Position numbers and translations under genes: made by a program. DNA of 19,203 nucleotides from Terriglobia bacterium (GTDB lineage: Bacteria > Acidobacteriota > Terriglobia > UBA7540). The DNA lies in assembly GCA_030040455.1 (NCBI GenBank), contig JASHTR010000524.1, positions 1 through 19,203 on the forward strand. Direction: 5' to 3'. The stretch's first letter is position 1. Every line of letters starts with the position of its first letter. Below the pieces are notes generated by a model, which was not told the origin of the DNA, did no database searches, and saw only the letters and a program-made list of their open reading frames with translations. Of the stretch, positions 8,135 through 15,483 are shown one piece after another.

Positions 8135-8968
8135 ATGGCGCGCCCCTCACTCGCTTTTGCTCATCCTCAGTCTTTTCTCGCTCGTTTGGCCTTAATAAAG
8201 GCGCTCTTGATCCTCGCGGTCGTTCTCCTGGCTCCTGCCGCCCGGGCGGAGAAAGCTTCTGATCTTAAGCCGCAAGGTTACGTAAGTGACTTCGCCCACG
8301 TCCTGAGCGCTGAAGCCGCTTCCCAGCTCTCCGCGTTGTGCCAGGAAGTGGATGAGAGAGCGCACGCCCAAATCGCTGTTGTCACGGTTCATTCCCTGGG
8401 CGGCGAGCCGGTGGACCTGTTTGCTAACGACCTCTTTACGCAATGGGGGGTAGGTGCCAAGGGAACTGATCGCGGTGTGATGATTCTTCTGGCCGTCGCG
8501 GACCGGCGCTATCGCATTGAGGTTGGTTACGGCCTTGAGCCGGTGCTGACGGACGGCCTGGTGGGGCGGTTTGGACGCGAAGTGGTGCCCGCGTTGAGGG
8601 CAGGGAACTATAGTGGCGCCGTCGTTCAGCTCGCCCGTGACGTTGCAAAGGTTATCGCCCAATCGAGCAGCGTAAAGCTGGCGAACAATGTTGACGACGT
8701 CTTGCCGAGAGAACCGGCAATGAGAGGATTTAACGGAAGCCCCTACCTTCCTCTCATCGTTCTTCTGGGGATCGTGGGATTCGGACTTCTGAGTTCCTTC
8801 GGCTCAGGATTTCGTGGCGGTCCCGGCAGCCGCTGGCGGGGCGGCGGCTGGGGATGGGGCGGCCCGTGGATAGGCGGCGGTTTCGGTGGGTTCGGAGGGG
8901 GCGGAGGTGGTTTCGGAGGGTTCGGAGGAGGCATGTCCGGCGGCGGCGGCGCGAGCGGTGGCTGGTGA
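8135..8968 (+). CDS. TPM-domain membrane protein (YgcG/Psb32-like)
   Basis: The 277-residue protein has a signal peptide (hydrophobic ALIKALLILAVVLLAPAARA, cut near residue 38). A TPM domain spans about residues 45-180 and contains family-typical stretches GYVSDFAHVLS, QIAVVTVHSL, DRGVMILLAV and YRIEVGYGLEPVLTD. One transmembrane helix follows around residues 204-222. The tail (223-277) is extremely rich in glycine with interspersed F and W and ends SGGW. This architecture is known from YgcG-type proteins that occur with LemA; here LemA is two genes downstream. TPM domains have been linked to membrane-protein maintenance, but the bacterial role is unclear. No good Shine-Dalgarno precedes the ATG at 8135; an in-frame TTG at 8186 just before the hydrophobic core is an alternative. 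Confidence 0.9.
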   Translation: MARPSLAFAHPQSFLARLALIKALLILAVVLLAPAARAEKASDLKPQGYVSDFAHVLSAEAASQLSALCQEVDERAHAQIAVVTVHSLGGEPVDLFANDLFTQWGVGAKGTDRGVMILLAVADRRYRIEVGYGLEPVLTDGLVGRFGREVVPALRAGNYSGAVVQLARDVAKVIAQSSSVKLANNVDDVLPREPAMRGFNGSPYLPLIVLLGIVGFGLLSSFGSGFRGGPGSRWRGGGWGWGGPWIGGGFGGFGGGGGGFGGFGGGMSGGGGASGGW

Positions 8969-8977
8969 GGAGCAACG

Positions 8978-9715
8978 ATGGAGAAATTGTTGACTGAGCT
9001 GGTGATAAGGCTTAAGGCAGGGGAAGGCGAAAACCTTCGCTCGGTGGTGCTTTACGGCTCCGCTGCAAGCGGTGAGTTTCGCCCCGGACATTCCGATCTG
9101 AACATTCTTTGCCTGCTGCGTAAGATCAGCGCGGACCACCTCAGCGCGCTGCAACGAGCTTTCCGGTGGTGGATGAAAAAGAGACACCCCGCGCCGTTGC
9201 TCTTTACTCTTGAAGAGCTCGAGCGCGCCGCCGATATCCATGCGATTGAGCTGCTTGAAATCAAGGCCAACCGGCTGGTGCTCTACGGCGAGGACGTTTT
9301 CGAATCTTTGCCAGTGCCCCTCAACCTGCATCGGATGCAGGTTGAGCGCGAGCTGCGCCATAATCTTATTCGCCTCCGCGAAGGCTACGTTTTAGTGGCC
9401 AATCACCGGAAAAGCACACTGGCGCTGATGCTTCGTTCATCCTCCACTTTTGCGCTGCTCTTTCGTCATTCGCTGATTGCGCTGGGCGAGGAAGCGCCGC
9501 CCGCCAAGCACGAGGCTGTGACGCGGCTCGCGGCTCTGCTCGGCTTTGACCCGAGCAGTTTTCAGAGTCTTTGGGAGGTTCGGCAGGGCAGACGCGCCAA
9601 AAAGCAGATTGACGTGCCCGTGGTTTTCAAGGCCTACCTCGAAGCCGTCACGCGCGCCGTTGAGGAAATGGACCGGAGGCTGGCGGACGCTGGGCCTTTT
9701 AGGCCATCATCGTAA
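8978..9715 (+). CDS. Nucleotidyltransferase-fold protein with altered metal motif
   Basis: The 245-residue soluble protein begins with a short helix and then the pol-beta/MNT nucleotidyltransferase signature: VVLYGSAASGEFRPGHSDLNILCLL (G27-S28, then S39-D40-L41-N42), written here in part only for the motif positions. In active members the motif is SDxD; here the second acidic residue is N42. The rest (about residues 60-245) is helical with no recognised domain and has many basic residues (for example RQGRRAKKQ near residue 207). The start is well supported by GAGGAG upstream of the ATG, 9 bp after the TPM gene. LemA follows 35 bp later, so the three are likely one transcript. It could be a nucleotidyltransferase with weak activity or a non-catalytic binding protein. 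Its substrate is unknown. Confidence 0.8.
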   Translation: MEKLLTELVIRLKAGEGENLRSVVLYGSAASGEFRPGHSDLNILCLLRKISADHLSALQRAFRWWMKKRHPAPLLFTLEELERAADIHAIELLEIKANRLVLYGEDVFESLPVPLNLHRMQVERELRHNLIRLREGYVLVANHRKSTLALMLRSSSTFALLFRHSLIALGEEAPPAKHEAVTRLAALLGFDPSSFQSLWEVRQGRRAKKQIDVPVVFKAYLEAVTRAVEEMDRRLADAGPFRPSS

Positions 9716-9750
9716 TTCTGTTATAGCTTTCATTGTGACGAGGTGTCGGC

Positions 9751-10341
9751 ATGAAGAAATGGCAAGTGATTGTGATTGTCCTGATTATCATCGCCATCAT
9801 CGTCGGAGGCTCCTATGCGAGCTCCCGCAACAACATGGTCCGCAAAAAAGAACAGGTCAACTCGGCGTGGTCGCAGGTGAACGTGGTGATCCAGCGCCGG
9901 GCCGATTTGATTCCCAACCTGGTCGCCACGGTCCGGGGCTACGCCACGCACGAAGAGACGGTCTTTGGGCAGGTCACAAAAGCCCGCGAGGAATTGCTCG
10001 CTGCGAGCACCCCGGCCGGACGCATCCAGGCGAATGGGCAATTGGACGGCGCTCTCGGGCGCTTGCTCGCCGTCGTGGAAAATTATCCCCAGCTTAAGGC
10101 AAACGAGAATTTCCTGGAATTGCAGGATCAGTTGGAAGGAACGGAGAACCGCATTGCCGTAGAACGGCGTCGCTATAACCTGTCCGTGCAGGATTACAAC
10201 ACGTATATCGGCCTCTTTCCGAACAACCTCGTCGCCCGCATGTCCGGCTTTACGCGCGATAACGACTACTTCAAGACGACGCCGGGCGCCGAGCAGGTTC
10301 CGAAAGTGGAGTTTCCCGGCGCGCCAGCAACGCAAAACTGA
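9751..10341 (+). CDS. LemA family protein
   Basis: The 196-residue protein has one N-terminal transmembrane helix (VIVIVLIIIAIIVGG, residues 6-20) followed by the long-helix LemA domain. Diagnostic stretches are QVNSAWSQVNVVIQRRADLIPNLVATV (residues 35-61, quoted only by position: Q35 to V61), VVENYPQLKANENF and YNTYIGLFPNN. The length and ending (FPNNLVARMSGF then a short polar tail) are standard. GAGGTG lies 9-14 bp before the ATG. LemA proteins are membrane-anchored helical bundles of unknown molecular function that commonly occur with a TPM/YgcG-type protein, as here. Nothing is truncated or unusual in the protein itself. Confidence 0.95.
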   Translation: MKKWQVIVIVLIIIAIIVGGSYASSRNNMVRKKEQVNSAWSQVNVVIQRRADLIPNLVATVRGYATHEETVFGQVTKAREELLAASTPAGRIQANGQLDGALGRLLAVVENYPQLKANENFLELQDQLEGTENRIAVERRRYNLSVQDYNTYIGLFPNNLVARMSGFTRDNDYFKTTPGAEQVPKVEFPGAPATQN

Positions 10342-10346
10342 GATTT

Positions 10347-10541
10347 ATGGAACCGGTGGTCTCCAAATTTCGAACTTATCGTGAGGCTGAAGAGGCGACG
10401 CTTGAATATTATCGCCGGCTGTCTCCGGCCGAGCGCCTGGAAGTTCTGTTTCAGCTTCGCGCCTTCAACGCCAAGGAGAACGATGCCCCTTCCGAAAGAT
10501 TGGCGCGCGTTTATCGAATCGCTCAACTCAAACGAGGTTGA
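10347..10541 (+). CDS. Small protein preceding an AbiEii-like nucleotidyltransferase
   Basis: The 64-residue soluble protein (EPVVSKFRTYREAEEAT at the start, ending RVYRIAQLKRG) is charged and predicted helical. I recall similar small proteins encoded directly before AbiEii-type nucleotidyltransferases, forming what looks like a toxin-antitoxin-type pair, and such a gene does follow here. The coding frame overlaps that gene by 59 bp. It starts 5 bp after lemA, so it probably rides on the LemA transcript. The Shine-Dalgarno is weak (TGAGA). The function is not known; an antitoxin-like role is inference from arrangement only. Confidence 0.6.
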   Translation: MEPVVSKFRTYREAEEATLEYYRRLSPAERLEVLFQLRAFNAKENDAPSERLARVYRIAQLKRG

Positions 10542-10704
10542 GTATTTGATTGTGGGTGGGGTGGCGCTAGCGTACCACGGCGCCCCTCGCTATACCGGCG
10601 ACCTCGATGTTTTGATTCGTAATTCACCGGAAAACGCCCAGCGACTCGCCGCCGCGCTTGAAGCCTTTGGGTTCGGGGGCAAACGAATAGTCAAAAGCAA
10701 TTAA
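10483..10704 (+). pseudogene. Truncated AbiEii-like nucleotidyltransferase
   Basis: An ATG at 10483 with a good AAGGAG Shine-Dalgarno opens a 73-residue frame. It contains the N-terminal half of the AbiEii/MNT-type fold: EVEYLIVGGVALAYHG then PRYTGDLDVLIR (GG at residues 25-26, D40-x-D42) and ENAQRLAAALEAFGFGG. Relatives that I recall are about 140-160 residues long; here the similarity stops near residue 66 and the frame ends KRIVKSN. No remaining half is visible in any frame downstream, where an inverted repeat begins 7 bp later. The metal-binding pair is intact but the C-terminal half is missing, so it is probably a remnant. The first 59 bp are shared with the preceding gene in another frame. 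Confidence 0.65.
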
Positions 10705-10710
10705 TGGCTC

Positions 10711-10784
10711 AGCTTTCAGCAATCAGCAGTCAGCGCTCAGTATAAGAACTTCTGAATAAAGCTGATTGCTGAACGCTGAAAGCT
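10711..10784. repeat. Imperfect inverted repeat at the truncation point before mutS2
   Basis: AGCTTTCAGC (10711-10720) pairs exactly with GCTGAAAGCT (10775-10784), and CAGCAATCAGC (10717-10727) pairs exactly with GCTGATTGCTG (10761-10771). The centre holds further CAGC/CAGT-type units (10725-10740). This composition resembles the short non-coding repeats rich in AGCAATCAGC that are scattered in many genomes. It lies directly after the broken nucleotidyltransferase and could mark the deletion or insertion that broke it. It could also form a hairpin transcript end, but no T-tract follows. Confidence 0.7.
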
Positions 10785-10825
10785 CCCTTGAGACTGTTTC
10801 TTTCCCCCACGCCTCAACAAACACC

Positions 10826-13288
10826 ATGAGTTCGCAGGCACAGACCCTGGACACTCTTTCAGCCCTTGATTTTTCCGGGATTGTCGAACTGCTTCATCCC
10901 TTCCTCACCGGAATCATGAGCCTCCCGGCGCTCTCTCAAATTAAGCCGCGCGCGGACCTTCCGGCAATCGAGCGTGAGCTGGCGCTGGTGGAGGAAGCGC
11001 TCGCATATCTCGATCAGGGCGCCCGGCCGGGGCTCGGCGGCTTAACCGATCCGCGACCCGTCCTCGAAAAACTCCAGGTTGAGGGAATTGTCTGCTCAGC
11101 GCCTGAAGTCTACGGTGTGGTCGAAGTTGCAAAAGCCGCGCGCGATGCCCGAGCGCTCTTCGCGCAAGCGCCTTGCGAAAAGCTGAACGAGGCGACGCGG
11201 AGCATAGCGGATTTCCGCGAGCTCGTGAAGCACCTGGACGGAAAGATTATGCCGGATGGTTTTGTCAACTCCTCCGCCAGCACGGCGCTGGCAAGAATCC
11301 GGCGATCGATGGAGCGTGCCCGACAGGAAATCCAATCCGCACTTGAAAAAACGCTTCACCGGCTCGCCCGCGAACAGGTCCTGCAGGAAGAGTTGATTAC
11401 CGTGCGCAATGGACGCTACGTATTGCCCGTTCAGAGCGGAAAGCGGCGGTTGGTGGAGGGCATCATTCACGGAACGAGCTCCTCGGGGGCCTCGGTTTAC
11501 GTTGAGCCGCTTGAGACCCTCCCTTTGAACAACGAGCTGGCCGAGCTCGAAGACCGTGAAGCGGCGGAAATCCATAAAATTCTCGCTGACTTCAGCGGCA
11601 AGCTCAGGGAGCGCCGGGAGGAGCTTCTCCAGGCAACCGAGATCTTGAGTTTTCTCGATCTGGCGTTTGCCAAGGCCGAATTCGCCCGCAAGTATCGCGC
11701 CCGCATTCCTGAATTCTCGGAGAAACGCAGCTTCGTTCTGCGCGAGGTGCGCCATCCTTTGCTCGAAGCGGCGCTCGGCTCCGCTGGCCGCCATCCTGTT
11801 CCTCTAACGGTTGAATTGCGCGAGCCGCAGACCCTTATGGTGATCAGCGGACCCAATGCCGGCGGTAAGACGGTAGCCTTGAAGACCATTGGGACGGCGG
11901 TGCTGATGGCCCAGGCGGGGCTGCCGGTGCTGGCGGAAGAAGCGCGGCTGCCCTTGTTTGCCCGCGTCCTTGGTGATATTGGCGACCAGCAATCCATCGC
12001 GCAGAACCTTAGCACTTTTTCCGCTCACATTCGCAATATTCAGGCGATGGCCGCGGCAGCAGGGCCCCACGACCTCGTGCTGGTGGATGAGATTGGCAGC
12101 AGCACGGACCCGCAGGAAGGAGCCGCGCTGGCCGTCGCCATCCTGGAGTATTTCCGCGAGCGTGGAGTAATGACCTTTGTTTCCACTCATCACTCGCGCC
12201 TGAAGGCCTACGCTGCTGAAACTCGAGACGCGGTGAACGCCGCCATGGAGTTTGACGAAACTGTGCTCCGGTCCACCTACAAGCTTTTGACGGGCCTTCC
12301 TGGAAAATCTTCCAGCCTCGACGTTGCGGAACGGTTGGGCCTTGACCCCGCAATCGTCCGGCACGCTCGCAGTCTGCTTGATCCTGTTGAAGCGGAAACC
12401 TCCGCCCTGATCGCGTTATTACACACGCAAAAAGATCAACTGGAGGCTGAAAGAACGCGGCTTCGCGAGCGCGAGAAAGCGATGGAGGCGGAGCACGCGC
12501 TATGGGTCCGGCAAACGCTGGCCGAGCGCCAGCGCAAGCTCGAGGAGCTCGATCGGCGGCTGGAAGAGACCTTGCGGCAGCATGAAAAGCGATGGAAGGC
12601 GGCTCTTGAAGAGCTCCGCAAGCGGCTCCAGGCAGAAGAGAAATCCGGGAAGGCTTTGGGAAAAGCTTCGCGGCAGGAACAGGCGCTCGAGCGGGAAACG
12701 CGCGAGGAATGGAACGCGCAGGTGCTGGAAACCCTTGGCACCTCGCCCTCTGAGGCAGGTATTGCCAAGGCCGTGGTCGTGGGAGACCGCGTGCGGCTCG
12801 TCCAGGCTTCGACGCCCGGTGTCGTCACCGCAGTGCTTGAAGGCGACCAAGTGGAAATAGAAGTTGGACGGCTCCGGATGAAAGTCCGCCAAAGCGATCT
12901 TCGGGTTCTCTCCGGTTCGGAGGAAGGTCATGTTCCCATCATGTCCGCGCGGAGCCGGACGAGCGCCGGCCACACTGTGAATTCTGATGAGGGCAGCACG
13001 CAGGGATACCATCAAAGCCGGGTTGTCGCGGGCACAGAAAGCGCTGATACGGAAATCAATGTGATTGGCTCGACTGCCGAAGAAGCCCGGGAGCTTGTGG
13101 ACAAATTCCTCGACGAAGCGTTTCTGAACAACCGCTTCAAGCTTCGCGTTGTGCACGGTCATGGCAAGGGCGTGCTCAGAAAAAGCTTGCATGAAATGTT
13201 CGCAGTCCATCCCCACGTCGAGAAGTTCTACGCCGCGCCGCCACGTGAAGGCGGCGCAGGGGCGACCATTGTCGAGCTGAAGAGATAG
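10826..13288 (+). CDS. mutS2: MutS2 family ATPase/endonuclease
   Basis: The 820-residue protein has the full MutS2 order: MutS core/lever and clamp helices (about residues 1-310) with LITVRNGRYVLPVQS and GIIHGTSSSGASVYVEP; the ABC-type ATPase with Walker A GPNAGGKT (342-349), LSTFSAHI and Walker B LVLVDEIGSSTD (417-428); a long charged coiled coil (about 520-660); and a C-terminal Smr domain (743-820) with VVHGHGKGVLR. MutS2 acts on recombination intermediates or on collided ribosomes, depending on the species studied. The Smr N-motif reads INVIGST rather than LDLRG/H, which I recall as common in Acidobacteria. I chose the ATG at 10826 because the longer frame begins with a TTG inside the inverted repeat. 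No clear Shine-Dalgarno is visible at either start. Confidence 0.93.
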   Translation: MSSQAQTLDTLSALDFSGIVELLHPFLTGIMSLPALSQIKPRADLPAIERELALVEEALAYLDQGARPGLGGLTDPRPVLEKLQVEGIVCSAPEVYGVVEVAKAARDARALFAQAPCEKLNEATRSIADFRELVKHLDGKIMPDGFVNSSASTALARIRRSMERARQEIQSALEKTLHRLAREQVLQEELITVRNGRYVLPVQSGKRRLVEGIIHGTSSSGASVYVEPLETLPLNNELAELEDREAAEIHKILADFSGKLRERREELLQATEILSFLDLAFAKAEFARKYRARIPEFSEKRSFVLREVRHPLLEAALGSAGRHPVPLTVELREPQTLMVISGPNAGGKTVALKTIGTAVLMAQAGLPVLAEEARLPLFARVLGDIGDQQSIAQNLSTFSAHIRNIQAMAAAAGPHDLVLVDEIGSSTDPQEGAALAVAILEYFRERGVMTFVSTHHSRLKAYAAETRDAVNAAMEFDETVLRSTYKLLTGLPGKSSSLDVAERLGLDPAIVRHARSLLDPVEAETSALIALLHTQKDQLEAERTRLREREKAMEAEHALWVRQTLAERQRKLEELDRRLEETLRQHEKRWKAALEELRKRLQAEEKSGKALGKASRQEQALERETREEWNAQVLETLGTSPSEAGIAKAVVVGDRVRLVQASTPGVVTAVLEGDQVEIEVGRLRMKVRQSDLRVLSGSEEGHVPIMSARSRTSAGHTVNSDEGSTQGYHQSRVVAGTESADTEINVIGSTAEEARELVDKFLDEAFLNNRFKLRVVHGHGKGVLRKSLHEMFAVHPHVEKFYAAPPREGGAGATIVELKR

Positions 13289-13298
13289 GCTGTAGCGT

Positions 13299-13312
13299 CG
13301 GTGCCCGCACCG
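13299..13312 (+). repeat. Small hairpin just after mutS2
   Basis: CGGTGC (13299-13304) and GCACCG (13307-13312) form a perfect inverted repeat 10 bp after the mutS2 stop, preceded by TGTAGCG. The same TGTAGCG opening starts the 210-bp element at 4559. It may be a decayed unit of the same family, or a weak transcription end, with only three T residues following at 13318-13320. Confidence 0.4.
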
Positions 13313-13370
13313 GCGGATTTCGGCTTTCAGGAGGAGTTCATGGCGCCCGGTCGAAAATCACTTGAGACCA

Positions 13371-13440
13371 GTCATTCTCGCGCATGTGAGAATCGAGCCT
13401 CTTCAGGATTGACCTGGACCACAGCTTACGCGGGGGCGAC
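13371..13440. repeat. Degenerate REP-like repeat between mutS2 and the glycosidase gene
   Basis: The segment opens GTCATTCTCGCG and closes CGCGGGGGCGAC, imperfect inverted ends matching at 8 of 12 positions. It contains the inner inverted repeat ATTCTC (13374-13379) with GAGAAT (13388-13393). It resembles the widespread palindromic repeat built on GTCATTCCCGCG and its complement, in a degenerated form. The assignment is by resemblance from memory. Confidence 0.45.
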
Positions 13441-13498
13441 CCGGCGGCCGAATTTCATTTATTCGGATGAGCCGCAAGCCGGTGTAACCGTCAAAAGG

Positions 13499-15154
13499 GT
13501 GACGTTTACACTGGCATTGCTGGCTCTGGCGGCTTCCCTCCTTTACGCCCAGGCGCCCATCCCGCAGCTCGTGCATACGGGATCGAGATATCAATTGCAG
13601 GTGGATGGAAAGCCCTTCATTATCCTGGGCGGCCAGGCCCACAATTCCAGCGCGTCAAATCCTGCCGACCTGGTTCCCGTCTGGAACGCGTTGGTCGCGA
13701 TGCACGCGAACACGGCTGAGGTCCCCATCTACTGGGAGCTTGTTGAGCCACAGCCCGGCCAATTCGATTTTCATTTGATGGACGATGTGATCCAGGGTGC
13801 GCGCAGCCACGGGCTGCGGCTGGTGCTTCTCTGGTTTGGGACGTGGAAGAACGGCAACATGGATTACGCCCCCGCCTGGATCAAGGAGTACCCGGAGAAA
13901 TATTTTCATGTGCGGGATGACCTCGGCCAGCCCATGAACATCCTCTCGCCTTTTTGCTCCGCCGCGCGGCAGGCTGACGCCAAAGCCTTTGCGGAAGTGT
14001 TGCGGCACATCCGGAGCGTGGACGAAGCTCAGCGGACCGTCATCATGGTTCAAGTTGAAAACGAAACCGGATTGGTGGGTACGGACCGTGACTATTCGCT
14101 GCCAGCCAACCGCGCTTATGAGTTGCCGGTTCCGGCGAGGCTGATGGATTACCTCGAAGCTCACCGCGCGAGTTTGATGCCGGCTTTGAGAATGGCTTGG
14201 GCTGAACGATATTTTCCTCGCGCTGGAACCTGGACGGCCGTCTTTGGCGACCTCGCCCCGGAGGTGTTTAGCGCCTGGTACGTTGCCCGCTACGTGGACG
14301 CAGTTGCCGCGGTGGGAAAGCAGGCCTATCCGCTGCCAATGTACTGCAATAACTGGCTGGTCGGTCCTGCGAGCGCGCGAGCGGGGGACTGGCCGAGCGG
14401 TGGGCCTACCATTCACGTGCTCGATATCTGGAAGGCTGCGGCGCCGCACATCGATTTGCTGGCCCCCGATATTTATCTGCCGGAGTTTATGCGAACGGCG
14501 GCGGCTTTCACGCGGTCTGATAATCCTCTTTACGTTCCTGAGACGCGCTTTTCTCCCCTCTTCGCGCCCTACGTGTTTGGCGCGCTCGCCGGGCTCAACG
14601 GCATAGGATTCTGCCCTTTCGGCATCGATCGCGCCCTCGAAACCGGAAAGCTCAATCCGTCCGGTGAATCGCTTGAGGAGAGTTATCGGGTCCTCGGGCC
14701 GCTCCTGCCGCTGATTGAGAAGGATCAATATACCGGCAAGCTTTTTCCAATCGTCGAAGGCGCGGATCCGGCCGTCGCCATTCCTCTGGGCCACGCGCTC
14801 GCGGCCGTCGTGCATTTCAACGAGCCTTTCGACGCCTCGCGCGCCATTTATCGAGCGGGAGGGATCATCATTGAGCTCGCTTCGGATGATTACATTGTCG
14901 CGGGATCAGGATTTCAGGTGGATTTTCGCGAGCTTAAAGGGCCTTCGCGCTTCGCCCCATTTCTCTCATTGGAAGAAGGCACGTTTCACAACGGGCAATG
15001 GCAGACCACGCGGCGCTTGAACGGCGATGAACTCCACGTCGCGCTCGGCCAGCAATATCGGCCCGGCGAGCTCAGGACTGAAAACGTTTTTATACGTGAA
15101 AAAGCACGGATTCTGCGCGTGCAGCTCCTTCGCGCAAAAGATGCAGGACTTTAA
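13499..15154 (+). CDS. Secreted GH35/GH42-like beta-galactosidase, DUF5597 type
   Basis: From a GTG at 13499 the protein is 551 residues with a clean signal peptide (FTLALLALAASLLYAQA, residues 3-19). The TIM-barrel part includes FIILGGQAHNSSAS, TAEVPIYWELVEPQPGQFDF and LVLLWFGTWKNG. The acid/base is predicted as E189 in VQVENETG, as in GH35 (QxENExG), and the nucleophile as E348 in YVPETRF. The C-terminal region (about 400-551) corresponds to the DUF5597 beta domain found in this subgroup. It likely releases galactose or a related sugar from plant polysaccharide fragments outside the cytoplasm (inference). The open frame extends back to 13301, but that part is repeat-derived. The GTG has no well-spaced Shine-Dalgarno, so the start is the weak point. 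Confidence 0.85.
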   Translation: MTFTLALLALAASLLYAQAPIPQLVHTGSRYQLQVDGKPFIILGGQAHNSSASNPADLVPVWNALVAMHANTAEVPIYWELVEPQPGQFDFHLMDDVIQGARSHGLRLVLLWFGTWKNGNMDYAPAWIKEYPEKYFHVRDDLGQPMNILSPFCSAARQADAKAFAEVLRHIRSVDEAQRTVIMVQVENETGLVGTDRDYSLPANRAYELPVPARLMDYLEAHRASLMPALRMAWAERYFPRAGTWTAVFGDLAPEVFSAWYVARYVDAVAAVGKQAYPLPMYCNNWLVGPASARAGDWPSGGPTIHVLDIWKAAAPHIDLLAPDIYLPEFMRTAAAFTRSDNPLYVPETRFSPLFAPYVFGALAGLNGIGFCPFGIDRALETGKLNPSGESLEESYRVLGPLLPLIEKDQYTGKLFPIVEGADPAVAIPLGHALAAVVHFNEPFDASRAIYRAGGIIIELASDDYIVAGSGFQVDFRELKGPSRFAPFLSLEEGTFHNGQWQTTRRLNGDELHVALGQQYRPGELRTENVFIREKARILRVQLLRAKDAGL

Positions 15155-15205
15155 TTTGCGGTTTGTTTGTGGCTTTCCGGGAGGAACCAAGAGTCGAGTC
15201 CAGGA

Positions 15206-15225
15206 GGGAGATCCGAGGATCTCCC
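15206..15225 (+). terminator. Candidate terminator hairpin after the glycosidase gene
   Basis: GGGAGATC (15206-15213), loop CGAG, GATCTCCC (15218-15225) is a perfect, stable 8-bp stem 52 bp after the stop. A TTTT run follows only 10 nt later (15235-15238), so termination may be imperfect. It lies in the 329-bp spacer between two converging genes (15155-15483), where apart from the second hairpin at 15419-15442 I see nothing else. Confidence 0.5.
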
Positions 15226-15410
15226 ATCCCGTCCTTTTGCAGTAAGGTCATCGCACGGCCCAGACTAGGCTCCACCTCCAGTAAAGTTATTAGAAAGGGT
15301 GCTCGGCTCTCTTCCTGCAAAACTCACACAGTGGAAATAGCAATCGCGTTTCCAAATGCCCGGAGCCCTGCAAATTAAGGATTTAATGAAGCGACGCTGA
15401 CTCGGGAAAG

Positions 15411-15442
15411 AAAAAGTTGGTATAAGTGGGCAAATATATACC
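15411..15442 (-). terminator. Candidate terminator of the TetR/acyltransferase-like operon
   Basis: Read on the minus strand, GGTATA (15437-15442), a 12-nt loop and TATACC (15419-15424) form a weak AT-rich stem, followed after three bases by a run of five T residues (15411-15415). It lies about 42 bp past the stop of the minus-strand gene, the right place and order for an intrinsic terminator, though the stem is only 6 bp. Confidence 0.35.
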
Positions 15443-15483
15443 CATAAGGGGCAGGAAGCAATCCAGAAAGCTTTAACTATTAC

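Noticed and set aside
10766..10825. TTG start giving a MutS2 that is 20 residues longer
   Set aside because: The extension lies in the inverted repeat at 10711-10784 and does not resemble a MutS2 N-terminus; ATG 10826 begins just before the conserved LDTLSALDFSGIVELL stretch.
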